From: an uncultured Lentisphaerota bacterium
GTDB taxonomy: Bacteria > Verrucomicrobiota > Kiritimatiellia > CAIQIC01
Assembly (NCBI GenBank): GCA_903896925.1
Contig: CAITZM010000146.1
Coordinates: forward strand, 1 to 49,435
Direction: 5' to 3'
Length of the DNA: 49,435 nt
Position numbers and translations under genes: made by a program. Shown here piece by piece: positions 35,109 through 43,831 of the stretch. The notes beneath the pieces are model-generated. The model saw only the letters and a program-made list of their open reading frames with translations, had not been told where the DNA came from and ran no database searches. Each line of letters begins with the position of its first letter. The first letter of the stretch is position 1.

Positions 35109-35160
35109 CTGTAGCGGCGGTCTGTGACTGCCGGACGGCGACCACAGGTCGCCGCTACAG
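35109..35160. repeat. Large imperfect palindrome (GTAGCGGCG family)
   Basis: Arms at 35109-35133 (CTGTAGCGGCGG start) and 35136-35160 (GCCGCTACAG end) are inverted copies with a few mismatches and a 2-base centre. It lies 46 bases after the heparinase-like gene, where it could also stop transcription. A partial relative lies at 173-210. Confidence 0.7.
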
Positions 35161-35410
35161 GCACTGGTTACACGCGCATTGATCTCCGCTGTCCGTTTGA
35201 TGCGTCGCGCAGAAAATGGCGCGAACACCAGCAAAGAATGTTGCGGCGCGCCGGGGCGTGTGTTTTTCATGAAATTGACAACGTGATGCGCTTGCAATAG
35301 ATATGTCAGGTAGGTCGCGGTGGCACAGCACTTGCAATGAGCGGGGCGACAGGCTTGTGCGACAGGTGGTCGAGCGGGTATAAATAGACAGTTCATCCAG
35401 CGAGGGTCTT

Positions 35411-37888
35411 ATGGAAGAAGCCATGATTTTTGTGTTGGTTCTGATGGCGGCGTTCGCGCTGCTGGTCCTGCCGATCGTGACCTTGGTCTTCGTGGTGAAA
35501 TTGCGCGGCGAGCAGCGCAGCCTCCGGGAACTGCTGGATCGTCTGCTGTCGCGCAGCGAATCGGGCGCGCCCGCGGTTCCGCAGCCCGAGCCGGCGACAC
35601 CACCGGCACCGCTGCCGGTCGTCGCCGCTGTGGCCCAGCCGGCGCCGGCCATGCCGCCGCCCATACCGGTGTTGACGGCGGCTGCCCAGGAAACAATCCC
35701 GCCTTTCCCCGCGCTCCAAACGCCCCCGGTCGCGGCGTCGGCTGCGGCGCTGCCGCCGCCACCTCCGCCGCCCCGGCCGGAGCCGTCCGCCTTCCAGACC
35801 AAGGCGCAGCAGGTCCTGCATCGGATCTGGAACTGGATTGTCATCGGCGAGGAGTTCCGGACACCCGGCATGTCGTGGGAGTTCGCCGTCGCGACGAACT
35901 GGCTGCTGCGCCTGGGCATCGTCATCGCCGTCATCGGCGTCGGCTTCTTCCTCAAATATTCCATCGAGCATGGCTGGATCGGGCCGATGGCGCGCGTCAC
36001 GTTGAGCATCGCCACCGGCGTCGTCATGCTTGGCGGCGGCGTGCGCCTGCTGAGCAAGCCCTATCATCTGATCGGGCAGGGCCTGATCGGCGGCGGTCTC
36101 GCGGTGCTCTACTTCAGCATGTTTGCCGCGTTCAATTTCTATCACCTGATCGGCATGCTGCTGGCGTTCGGGCTGATGGCGGTGGTCACGCTGACCGCGG
36201 GCGTGCTGGCGGTGCGGTTCAATTCGATGCTGATCGCGATCCTCGGCATCCTCGGCGGCTATGGCACGCCGGTCATGTTGAGCACCGGCACCGTGAACTT
36301 CCCCGGGCTGTTCGGCTATATGCTGCTGCTCGGCGTCGGCATCCTCGGCATCGCGCGGCTGCGCCCGTGGCCGCTGCTGAATTACCTCGGCATGCTGCTG
36401 ACCTACTTCCTTGCCACGGGTTCGATACACAAGTATTTCACCCCCGCCGACTGCCCGCTCGTGCTTGCCTTCCTCGTCGCCTTCTATGTGCTCTACGCGG
36501 CGGTGATGATCCTGCGCAACCTCGTCGAGCGTGAAAAGATTTCGCTGCTCGAACTGCTCGGCAGCCTGGTGAACACGATGGCCTTCTTTGCGCTGGGCTA
36601 TCACGTCATCGCCGCGGCGCATCCGGAAAAATATGCCGCGCTGCTGACCCTCGCGCTCGCCGCGGTGAATACGCTGTGCGCCTGGTGGATGCTCGCGCGC
36701 CGCCAGAACGACCGCGGCCTGCTCTGCATGTTCCTGGCGCTTGCGGCGATGTTCCTCGCGATGACGCCGCCGCTCGCGATTTCGAAGCAATGGATCACCG
36801 CGAGCTGGGCGCTGCAGGGTCTGATTATGCTCTGGCTCGCCGGCAAGCTCGACAGCCGCTTCCTGCGCCTGCTCGCCTGCGGCGCCTACCTGCTCGCCGC
36901 GGGCCGCCTGATGGTCCTCGATTTCCACCACCAGTTCGCCCACGCGCTCGCGGAGAACACGACGTGGCTCGACTATCTGAAGATCCTCGGCACCCGCCTG
37001 TTCGAGATGGGCGTGCCGATTGCCGCGTTCGGCGGCGCCTTCAAGCTGCTGCGCCAGCCGCCGGAGAAGGGCGGGCTCGCCGTCGAGCGCGCCAACGATC
37101 TCGCCAGCGAAGCGTGGCAGCCGACCGCGACCACCATAGCCGCCATCATCGCGATCGGCCTGCTGTTCGTCTACGCGCAGTTCGAACTGCATCACACCTG
37201 CGGCTTCTTCTATCCCGCGCTCGCCGTCCCCTCTGTGACCATCGCGTGGTTCGGGCTCGGCCTGTGCCTGCTCGCGTTCGTCCGTACGCGCAGCCCCACC
37301 TGGGCTTTGACGCTGCTGGGCATCGTCGCCTTCGGCATCGTCTTCAAGTTGCTCATCGTGGATATGCAAGGCTGGGAGTTGAATTCGGTCACGTGGATTT
37401 ATGGCACGACCTATCGCGCGGGTCCGGCGCTGATCCGCCTGATGGATTACGCCCTCTGCCTCGGCCTGCTGGCGTATGCCTTCGCGCAGCTGCGCAGCCA
37501 CACCGTCGCGCGCCCGCTCGGGCTCATCGCGGGCTACCTCTGCCTCGCGTTGCTGTTCTTCTATCTCTCGCTCGAGCTCAACAGCGCGCTCGCGCACTTC
37601 CTGCCGGCCTCGCGCTCCGGCGCCATCACGCTGCTCTGGGCGGCTTACGCGCTCGCGCTGCTGCTCGTCGGCCTGCAGCGCACGGTGCGCAGCCTGCGGT
37701 TGATCGGCCTCGCCGTGTTCGGGCTGGTGGTCTTCAAGGTCTTCGGTCACGACCTGGCTAGCCTGGATCCGTTCTACCGCATCATCGCCTTCATCGTGCT
37801 CGGGCTGATCCTGCTCGGTGCGGCGTTCATCTACCTCAAGTTCCGGCAGCGGTTCCAGCCCCCGCCGCCGAAGGGAGACCAGTCATGA
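35411..37888 (+). CDS. DUF2339 polytopic membrane protein
   Basis: The 825-residue protein has one N-terminal helix (residues of about 5-30), a charged segment (LRGEQRSLRELLDRLL), and a Pro/Ala linker to about residue 120. A long series of hydrophobic helices then covers the rest, starting WLLRLGIVIAVIGVGFFLKY and including FNSMLIAILGILGGYGTPV. That layout is the DUF2339 family, an inner-membrane protein of unknown role. GAGGG lies before the ATG. Its stop overlaps the start of the DUF3999 gene by four bases (ATGA), and the same pair is found side by side in many bacteria, so the two proteins probably form one complex. Confidence 0.88.
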   Translation: MEEAMIFVLVLMAAFALLVLPIVTLVFVVKLRGEQRSLRELLDRLLSRSESGAPAVPQPEPATPPAPLPVVAAVAQPAPAMPPPIPVLTAAAQETIPPFPALQTPPVAASAAALPPPPPPPRPEPSAFQTKAQQVLHRIWNWIVIGEEFRTPGMSWEFAVATNWLLRLGIVIAVIGVGFFLKYSIEHGWIGPMARVTLSIATGVVMLGGGVRLLSKPYHLIGQGLIGGGLAVLYFSMFAAFNFYHLIGMLLAFGLMAVVTLTAGVLAVRFNSMLIAILGILGGYGTPVMLSTGTVNFPGLFGYMLLLGVGILGIARLRPWPLLNYLGMLLTYFLATGSIHKYFTPADCPLVLAFLVAFYVLYAAVMILRNLVEREKISLLELLGSLVNTMAFFALGYHVIAAAHPEKYAALLTLALAAVNTLCAWWMLARRQNDRGLLCMFLALAAMFLAMTPPLAISKQWITASWALQGLIMLWLAGKLDSRFLRLLACGAYLLAAGRLMVLDFHHQFAHALAENTTWLDYLKILGTRLFEMGVPIAAFGGAFKLLRQPPEKGGLAVERANDLASEAWQPTATTIAAIIAIGLLFVYAQFELHHTCGFFYPALAVPSVTIAWFGLGLCLLAFVRTRSPTWALTLLGIVAFGIVFKLLIVDMQGWELNSVTWIYGTTYRAGPALIRLMDYALCLGLLAYAFAQLRSHTVARPLGLIAGYLCLALLFFYLSLELNSALAHFLPASRSGAITLLWAAYALALLLVGLQRTVRSLRLIGLAVFGLVVFKVFGHDLASLDPFYRIIAFIVLGLILLGAAFIYLKFRQRFQPPPPKGDQS

Positions 37889-39357
37889 AATTGAACCTGC
37901 TTCGTAGGGGCGCAGGCTTGCTGCGCCCAATGTGCGGTGCACGCGGAACGAACGGGCGCAGCCAGTCTGCGCCCCTACGGGTGGTCATGGCCTTGGCGCT
38001 GGTCTCGCCGGCGCTCGCGCTCGCCGCGCTGACGGTGGACGCGTTCCACTGGTCGCGTCCGGTCGAGATTGAGACGGTGGCGCAGACCACGGTCGTCGCC
38101 GTCCCCTTCGATGCGGCGGTCTTCGCCGCCACGGCCGACGATTTGCGCGACCTGCGCGTGCTGGGCGACAACGGCGCGGAAATTCCGCGCGCCGTGGAGA
38201 AGCTCCGTGCCGTGCGCCAGCACACGGTCCAGCATGCGGTCGCCGCCAAACCGGTCGCACTCAAGGAGCTGCCGGACAACCGGATCGAGGCGGAGTTCGA
38301 ACTGAGCGCGACCAATGCCGTCGCCGACGGCTTCAGCGTGGCGACGGTGCAGCGCGACTTCCAGCACAACGTCAAGGTCGAGGGCAGCAGCGACGGCGTC
38401 GCGTGGACGACGCTCGTCGCGGAGGCCCCGCTGCTGGATTACACGCGCTACATGGATCTGCGCCAGCTCGACGTCAAACTGCCCCCGAACGCCTTCCGGC
38501 GTTTCAGGCTGACCATCAGCAACGTCACGGCCGAGCAGGCGCAGCCGTTCACGCATCTGATGCAGCAGACCGGCGGACGCGGGGGCAACCTGGAGCAGCG
38601 TTCGATGGATTTGAGGAAGCAGACCTTCCGGGTGGAACGCATAAATTTCTGGCGCAACGAAATCGTGGAGGGCGCCGCCGAGGAGGCCCGCTGCGATTGG
38701 CCACTGAAGGAGTTTACGATCGAGCGCGACGCCAAGGAACACACCACGCTCGTCACCATCCAGACCGGCCGGCTGCCGCTGAACCGACTGAGCCTGGACC
38801 TGGCCGAGAAGAATTTCAGCCGCACCGTCGAGCTGCAGGTGCCCACGGTCCGCAACGGCGTCGCCGCCTGGAATCCGCTGGCCACCGCCCGCCTGCTGCA
38901 TATCGCGCTGCCGGGTTTTTCCAAGAGGGAGCTCGACATCAATTTCAGCGAACTGCGCGTGGATCGTGTCCGGCTCGTGCTGCACGATGGGGACAATCCG
39001 CCGCTGACCGTCAAAGCCGTCACGGGCTCCGGTCCCGTCTGGCGCGCGCTGCTGCTCGCCGAGCCGGGCCGCAGCTATCGCCTGCTCTACGGCGCGGAGC
39101 AACTCGCGGCGCCGAACTACGACCTCGACAGCGTCCTCGCGTTCGCGCGGCGCGGGCTCAAGCCCCTCGATGGGCGGCTCGGCGCGCCGGTGGAAAACAA
39201 AACCTACAAGCCGACCGGCACGCCTTGCGCGTGGCTGAACAGCTCCTGGCTCTTCGGCGGCGCGATCGGGCTGATGCTGCTCGTGCTCGGCGCGCTCCTC
39301 TTCCGCACCGCCAAATCCGCCGCCAAAAGCCTCGACGAAAACAAGCCCGGCGACTGA
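37885..39357 (+). CDS. DUF3999-family exported protein with repeat-encoded N-terminus
   Basis: The 490-residue protein has an exported beta-rich body (AFHWSRPVEIETVAQTTVVA, then TADDLRDLRVLGDNGAEIPR; middle RMDLRKQTFRVER-like strands) and a C-terminal membrane helix (about 452-472, GGAIGLMLLVLGALLF). This fits DUF3999, the usual partner of DUF2339. GGGAG precedes the ATG at 37885, which overlaps the DUF2339 stop, so this start is well supported. Residues 7-32 are encoded by a palindromic element (37903-37981), and the signal-like hydrophobic stretch begins only after it (MALALVSPALALAAL from residue 35). The element therefore seems to have entered the signal-peptide region without breaking the frame. 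Confidence 0.82.
   Translation: MKLNLLRRGAGLLRPMCGARGTNGRSQSAPLRVVMALALVSPALALAALTVDAFHWSRPVEIETVAQTTVVAVPFDAAVFAATADDLRDLRVLGDNGAEIPRAVEKLRAVRQHTVQHAVAAKPVALKELPDNRIEAEFELSATNAVADGFSVATVQRDFQHNVKVEGSSDGVAWTTLVAEAPLLDYTRYMDLRQLDVKLPPNAFRRFRLTISNVTAEQAQPFTHLMQQTGGRGGNLEQRSMDLRKQTFRVERINFWRNEIVEGAAEEARCDWPLKEFTIERDAKEHTTLVTIQTGRLPLNRLSLDLAEKNFSRTVELQVPTVRNGVAAWNPLATARLLHIALPGFSKRELDINFSELRVDRVRLVLHDGDNPPLTVKAVTGSGPVWRALLLAEPGRSYRLLYGAEQLAAPNYDLDSVLAFARRGLKPLDGRLGAPVENKTYKPTGTPCAWLNSSWLFGGAIGLMLLVLGALLFRTAKSAAKSLDENKPGD
37903..37981 (+). repeat. Coding palindromic element, copy B
   Basis: Left arm CGTAGGGGCGCAGGCTTGCT continues to 37928, and right arm GGGCGCAGCCAGTCTGCGCC runs 37954-37979. The arms are inverted copies with few mismatches, around a 25-base centre. 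It is read in frame as RRGAGLLRPMCGARGTNGR and onward. Confidence 0.88.
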
Positions 39358-39467
39358 TGCAGCAGGCCGTGCGTGTGCTCACGCCACCGCCGTATGCTGA
39401 CGAATGCGGCTACCCGCGGCTGCTTGCTCTTCGATGTTCGAAGCTTGCCCCGGCGGAGCCTCTTGGC

Positions 39468-39762
39468 GTAGCCGCGCGTTCGTGAGAATGCGGCTGGCGC
39501 ATCCCAAGCTCGGATGTATGAAGAAACCAACGAAAGCGGGCAGGGCGTGCTGCTTTTCCTGCTGTCCGCCCACCAAGAGCCGGACGCTGTGGCGTTTTTG
39601 TTACAGCGTGCTCCGGCAGGGAGCGGCGGCACTCCTGCCGCCGAACATCGGCGGTTCATGTTCCCGCCTGGTGCGTATGGGGCTCGCGAGGCTGGGTTGT
39701 TTTCTGTAGCGGCTCCGCCGGAGGCGTCGCCCTACCACCCAGGCTAAAGGCCGTTGCTTGTG
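39468..39762. repeat. Mixed repeat block between convergent genes
   Basis: No gene is supported in 39358-39788. A GTAGCCGCG/TTCGTGAGAATGCGG palindrome is at 39468-39494. A GGCGGCACTCCTGCCGCC hairpin sits within 39621-39645, and GGGGCTCGCGAGGCTGG at about 39680-39695. The 39585-39695 stretch aligns with 45548-45656 over about 110 bp. Another GTAGCGGCTCCGCC hairpin follows near 39709. Confidence 0.75.
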
Positions 39763-39788
39763 CGCTAGGGCGCGTGGCGGGCGGTGGC

Positions 39789-40526
39789 TCAGCCGGTCTT
39801 CTGCACGTAGACGGTTTCCAGCATGCCGAACATGTGCAGGTGCGAGGCGGTCAGGCTCAGGCCCTGCGCGGCGAACCGGCGGCGCAGTTCCACGCGGTCG
39901 GGAAAGGCGTGCAGGCTGGCGGTGATGTAGGTGAACAGCTTGGGGTTGCCATAGAGCGCCAGGCCCCAGACGCTCGCCCACAAATGCAGCAGCAGCTTGT
40001 AGAGCTTCCGCAAGGGCGGCTGCGGGGGATTTGAAAAATCCAGAAAGGCCGCCGTGCCGCCGGGCTTGAGCACCCGGGCGATCTCGGCCAGGGCGCGGTC
40101 CAGGTCGGGCGCGTTGCGCAGCGCATAGCCGCCGGTGACGAGGTCGAAGCTGGCGGCGGGCAGGCCGGTGTTCATCATGTCGGCGTTGTCGAAGGTGACG
40201 TTCGCATACTGGTTGCGGGAGCGCGCCAGCTCCAGCATGGCGTCGGTGATGTCGGTGCCGACGATCCGGCCGGTGGGGAAACGTTTGGCGAGCAAGAAGC
40301 AGAGATCGCCGGTGCCGCAGGCGAGGTCGAGGCAGGCCGGCTGCGAGGTCGGGGGCAGGCCCTGGATCATGTCGCGCTTCCAGCTCCGGTCGCGCCAGAA
40401 CGACAGGCCGGGCGTGAAGCGGTCATACGCCGGGGCCAGGCGCTGAAAGACATCGCGCGTGACCTCCTGCTTGCGCGCCGGGTCGGCGAAGTCCGCCTGC
40501 GGATCGAACTCAAAACGTTGTGTCAT
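39789..40526 (-). CDS. UbiE/MenG-type class I methyltransferase
   Basis: The 245-residue S-adenosylmethionine methyltransferase has the UbiE/COQ5 layout. It opens FQRLAPAYDRFTPGLSFWRD, has motif I LDLACGTGD at about 66-74, and VTGGYALRNAPDLDRALAEI followed by RVLKPGG. UbiE enzymes C-methylate the ring of menaquinone or ubiquinone precursors. No quinone gene is nearby. Instead the gene is divergent, only 61 bases between starts, from a type III polyketide synthase. It may therefore methylate the polyketide product instead of, or as well as, a quinone. The C-terminal half (GNPKLFTYITASLHAFPDR) departs from standard UbiE, which favours a specialised role. Confidence 0.85.
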   Translation of the reverse strand: MTQRFEFDPQADFADPARKQEVTRDVFQRLAPAYDRFTPGLSFWRDRSWKRDMIQGLPPTSQPACLDLACGTGDLCFLLAKRFPTGRIVGTDITDAMLELARSRNQYANVTFDNADMMNTGLPAASFDLVTGGYALRNAPDLDRALAEIARVLKPGGTAAFLDFSNPPQPPLRKLYKLLLHLWASVWGLALYGNPKLFTYITASLHAFPDRVELRRRFAAQGLSLTASHLHMFGMLETVYVQKTG

Positions 40527-40587
40527 ATGATCTCGAACCTTGTAGTGCGGGGCCCCTGCGGTAGACTCCCACGCAGGATACCCTATC

Positions 40588-41706
40588 GTGCCCGCGCATA
40601 TTCATAGCATAGCCACCGCGGTTCCGCCACAGCGCTACGCGCAGGGGCGCATCCGCGACTTCATGCTGGAGGCGCTGCCCGGCGATGAGCGCTCGCGCCG
40701 GCTGCTCCGGCGCCTGTACGCCCAGTCGGCCATCGAGTTCCGGCACAGCGTGCTGGGGGATCTGGCCGGGGAGGTGGCCGAGCCGTTCTTCACGCGCACG
40801 GACGATCAACGCTGGCACACCCCCACGACCGGCCAGCGTAATGCACGGTTCACCCGCGCAGCGCCGGCGCTCTTTGTCGGCGTCGCGCGCGACGCCCTGG
40901 CACGGAGCGGCTGGGCGCCGGCGGAGGTCACGCATGTGATCACCGTCTCGTGCACCGGCTTCTTCAATCCCGGCCCGGACTTCCACGTCGTGCGCGGACT
41001 CGGCTTGTCGGACCGGACGCAGCGGGTGCACGTGGGTTTCATGGGCTGTTACGCGCTGTTCCCGGCGCTCAAGGTGGCCGAGGCCTTCTGCCGCGCCGAC
41101 GCTGACGCCGTCGTGCTCGTGGTCTGCGTGGAGTTGTGCTCGCTGCACATCCAGCTCAAGGCGGAGCACGACGCGATGCTGGGCGGCTGCCTGTTCGGCG
41201 ATGGCGCCGGCGCCCTGGTGGTCAGTGCGCGTACGCCGCCAGCAGGCCGCCCGGCGTTGACGATCCGTGCCTTGGGCGGTGTGCTGCTGCCGGACAGTGC
41301 CGCCGCCATGGCTTGGACGATCGGCGACGACGGCTTCGATATCGCCCTGTCCAGTTATGTGCCCGATCTCATCCAGGCGCACATCCAGCCGGCCGTCGCG
41401 GACTGGCTCGCCACGCAAGCGCTGACCGTGCCGGCCGTGGGGCGCTGGGCCGTCCATCCGGGCGGACGCGCCATTCTCGACAAGACGGCCCTGGCCCTGG
41501 CGTTGCCGGCAGACGCCCTGGCGGTTTCGCGCGGGGTGCTCCGCGACGTCGGCAACCTCAGCAGCGCCACCCTCTGTTTCGTGCTGGATCGCATGCTGAA
41601 CGAAGCACCCGCACAGCCAGGCGAAACGATCTGCGCCCTCGCCTTCGGTCCCGGCCTTACGGTGGAGATGGGTTTGTTCGCGCGCTGTGGTCGCGCGGTT
41701 GCCTGA
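40588..41706 (+). CDS. Type III polyketide synthase (chalcone synthase-like)
   Basis: The 372-residue enzyme has the complete thiolase-fold triad of type III synthases: Cys154 in HVGFMGCYALFPALK, His290 in WAVHPGGRAILD, and Asn323 in DVGNLSSATLCFVLD. CTGFFNPGPDFHV and the late AFGPGLTVE loop are also conserved. Such homodimers extend a starter acyl-CoA with malonyl-CoA to make pyrones or resorcinols. The starter and chain length cannot be read from sequence. The start is GTG at 40588 with AGGA about ten bases before it. A possible promoter (TTGTAG at 40540, TAGACT at 40562, 16-base spacer) lies in the gap shared with the divergent methyltransferase. Confidence 0.92.
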   Translation: MPAHIHSIATAVPPQRYAQGRIRDFMLEALPGDERSRRLLRRLYAQSAIEFRHSVLGDLAGEVAEPFFTRTDDQRWHTPTTGQRNARFTRAAPALFVGVARDALARSGWAPAEVTHVITVSCTGFFNPGPDFHVVRGLGLSDRTQRVHVGFMGCYALFPALKVAEAFCRADADAVVLVVCVELCSLHIQLKAEHDAMLGGCLFGDGAGALVVSARTPPAGRPALTIRALGGVLLPDSAAAMAWTIGDDGFDIALSSYVPDLIQAHIQPAVADWLATQALTVPAVGRWAVHPGGRAILDKTALALALPADALAVSRGVLRDVGNLSSATLCFVLDRMLNEAPAQPGETICALAFGPGLTVEMGLFARCGRAVA

Positions 41707-41860
41707 AATTGCCGTAAGAATAATCCTTTAGCGCGGAAACCTTGCGCACCATCCCTGCACGCTGTAGTCTGCTCCCGCGAACCTCCTGTGCGGCTGGCCA
41801 AGCCTTCACTCATCGCTCAACCGTTCTGTTGAGTGCCACACGAAGACGCCTCGTTTACTT

Positions 41861-41877
41861 ACGGTCAGAGTGACCGT
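41861..41877. promoter_or_regulatory. Perfect 17-bp dyad, possible operator
   Basis: ACGGTCA and TGACCGT flank a 3-base centre, 26 bases before the ATG at 41904. A second inverted repeat, CTCAAC/GTTGAG with a 6-base centre, lies at 41816-41833. They could be a repressor site and a hairpin in the leader of the following gene. Confidence 0.4.
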
Positions 41878-41903
41878 GTCTGTTTTCGCTCGCTGTAGAT
41901 GAC

Positions 41904-43136
41904 ATGAAAAAAACTGCAAATAGCTGGGTGTGGGCGGGTGTGGCGCTGCTGGGCGTCTGCGCCTTCAGCGCCGGGTTATGGCTGCGGCCCATGCTGCCGG
42001 GCGGTGACACGGCGCAGTCCGGCCCACAGGTTGCCGCAGGTGTGGTGCGCGGTCAACCCGGCCCGTGGGGCGAGCTCGGCTACACGCCGATTTCCATCGC
42101 CGCACCCGACGAGGTGCTGCCGCTCCAGGCCATGGAAGCCAAGCCGCTCGTCTGGTTTTGGGGCAGCACCACAACCGCCGAGCTGTCCACGTTCTTCGCA
42201 TCCGTCGGTCTGTCCGCTGCGCAAAGCGAACAGCTGCTGCAACCAGCCTGCGTCACGGTGCGGCCGCAGGGGCTGGAACTCCGGCCGGCGCGGGACACCG
42301 TGGTGGCCCTCGAGCCGGCAGCCCGGCAGGAGCTTTACAAGCGGCTGGCCCGGTATCCCGAAAACCGGGATGATTTCATCTATATCCCCTCCGTCAAGCT
42401 GCCTGAGTTGCTGCGCCGTTCCGGGGTGTCGCCGGCGACCGCGGATCTGGCCAGGAAATGGAGCTGCACCTATGGCCGGTACACGGTCTATTTCGGTCTC
42501 GCGTGCCTCCTCTCGAGTCTGCCCACCTATGAAGACAAAGTTCATTTTCTGAAGGCCGTGAGCCGGCAGGCCACCTATTTGCTCCACCTGCACATCACGC
42601 CGGAGTCGGATATCAACGCGCTGACCCGCTACTGGGGCAAAGCCTGCTGGTCTTCGGATACGCAGGCTTTCCTGGAATCGCTGGCGGCGGTCCGCGGCGG
42701 CGCGTGGTTGGATGTCATTGAACTGCTGCCGCCCCTGCCGACCTCGCTGCTGTACACCTATCCGCTCTCGCAGAATCCGCTCAAGGGGCCGGTCCTGATC
42801 CGGGACTGCCATTGGACGGCCTTCAATTTTTTCAGGGATCTCCCGGATGAGCGCTATGCCAATCCCTCGTTTGTGTTCCGGCATCTCCATGATGATTTCA
42901 CCCCGGTGCACGGCGATACGCGTTATGGCGATCTGGTTTTGCTCACCAAGCCGGACGGGTCCATCATCCATTCGGCCGTTTTTCTGGCCGACGGATTTGT
43001 CTTCAGCAAGAACGGCGACACGGACCTGCATCCCTGGCTGATCTGCACCCTGGCGGACCTGTTGGAACAGTATGCCTTCCAAGTGCCGCCCGAGCAGCAG
43101 CTCAACGTGGTGTTTTTCCGCAATAAATATTACTGA
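41904..43136 (+). CDS. Membrane-anchored protein with papain-fold-like C-terminal domain
   Basis: The 410-residue protein has an N-terminal membrane helix (about 8-30) and an exported body. Residues of about 300-385 suggest an NlpC/P60-like or similar papain-fold amidase: Cys302 in RDCHWTAFNFF, then GDTRYGDLVLLTKPDGS, and His356 in IIHSAVFLADGFVFSKNG, with Asn370 as a possible third residue. The rest has helical and WFWG/YGRYTVYFG segments that I do not recognise. Such enzymes cut peptide or amide bonds, often in cell-wall peptides. The fold call comes from the Cys/His spacing only. A 17-bp dyad lies 26 bases upstream. Confidence 0.65.
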   Translation: MKKTANSWVWAGVALLGVCAFSAGLWLRPMLPGGDTAQSGPQVAAGVVRGQPGPWGELGYTPISIAAPDEVLPLQAMEAKPLVWFWGSTTTAELSTFFASVGLSAAQSEQLLQPACVTVRPQGLELRPARDTVVALEPAARQELYKRLARYPENRDDFIYIPSVKLPELLRRSGVSPATADLARKWSCTYGRYTVYFGLACLLSSLPTYEDKVHFLKAVSRQATYLLHLHITPESDINALTRYWGKACWSSDTQAFLESLAAVRGGAWLDVIELLPPLPTSLLYTYPLSQNPLKGPVLIRDCHWTAFNFFRDLPDERYANPSFVFRHLHDDFTPVHGDTRYGDLVLLTKPDGSIIHSAVFLADGFVFSKNGDTDLHPWLICTLADLLEQYAFQVPPEQQLNVVFFRNKYY

Positions 43137-43216
43137 CGCGTGACGGTCGGCAGGGGAGCGCCTATTTCAGGTGAAAAAACGGTGGACGCTGCGCCGCGGG
43201 CGGTTATCATCGGGGC

Positions 43217-43831
43217 ATGACACAGAAGCTGGGCATCTTGGGTGGGACGTTCAATCCGGTGCATCTGGGCCATCTGCTCCTGGCGCAGGATGCGCTGGAG
43301 CATTTCGGCTTGGATCGCGTGCTGTTCATTCCGAGCGCCCAGCCACCGCACAAGAGCGTCGAGCAGCTTGCGCCCGCGCCCCAGCGACTGGCGATGCTCC
43401 GCGCCGCGGTGGCCGGCGATCCGCGCTTCGAGGTCAGCACCCTCGAACTGGAGCGGCAGGGCCCATCGTTCACGATCGAGACGATCAAGGCGCTGCGCGC
43501 CACCCGGCCGGACGCCGCGTTGCACTTCATCATCGGCACCGATTCCCTGCTGGAACTGCATCAGTGGCGGTCGATCGAGGAACTGCTCGGGCTGTGCGAG
43601 TTCGTGACCATGTTGCGACCGGGTTTCCCGGTGGAGCATCTCGCCGAGGAGCAGTTGAATGTGCCTCCGCCGTGGGGTGCCCGCCTGCTCGCGAATCTGT
43701 TCCCCGGCCACACGGCCGAGATCTCCTCCACCGATATCCGTCGCCGCGTCGCCGCCGGCCGCAGTATTCGTTATCTTGTACCCGAGGCCGTCGCAGGGTA
43801 CATTGCGCGCGAAGGACTCTATCACGCATGA
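43217..43831 (+). CDS. nadD: Nicotinate-nucleotide adenylyltransferase
   Basis: The 204-residue enzyme transfers AMP from ATP to nicotinate mononucleotide in NAD synthesis. The nucleotidyltransferase signature GGTFNPVHLGHLLLAQ with the H-x-G-H pair is at the N-terminus. IPSAQPPHK, IIGTDSLLELHQW and the C-terminal ISSTDIRRRVAAG are all typical. The length is normal. A GGGG run lies just before the ATG. Its last bases overlap the rsfS start (ATGA at 43828), giving the common nadD-rsfS coupling. Confidence 0.95.
   Translation: MTQKLGILGGTFNPVHLGHLLLAQDALEHFGLDRVLFIPSAQPPHKSVEQLAPAPQRLAMLRAAVAGDPRFEVSTLELERQGPSFTIETIKALRATRPDAALHFIIGTDSLLELHQWRSIEELLGLCEFVTMLRPGFPVEHLAEEQLNVPPPWGARLLANLFPGHTAEISSTDIRRRVAAGRSIRYLVPEAVAGYIAREGLYHA

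Noticed and set aside
35393..37750. 785-codon open frame opposite DUF2339
   Set aside because: Its Glu/Arg/Gln-rich low-complexity translation is the complement of Leu/Ala-rich membrane segments.
39601..39981. 126-codon minus-strand frame running from the methyltransferase end into the repeat block
   Set aside because: Part overlaps the methyltransferase in another frame and the rest follows repeat DNA also present at 45600.
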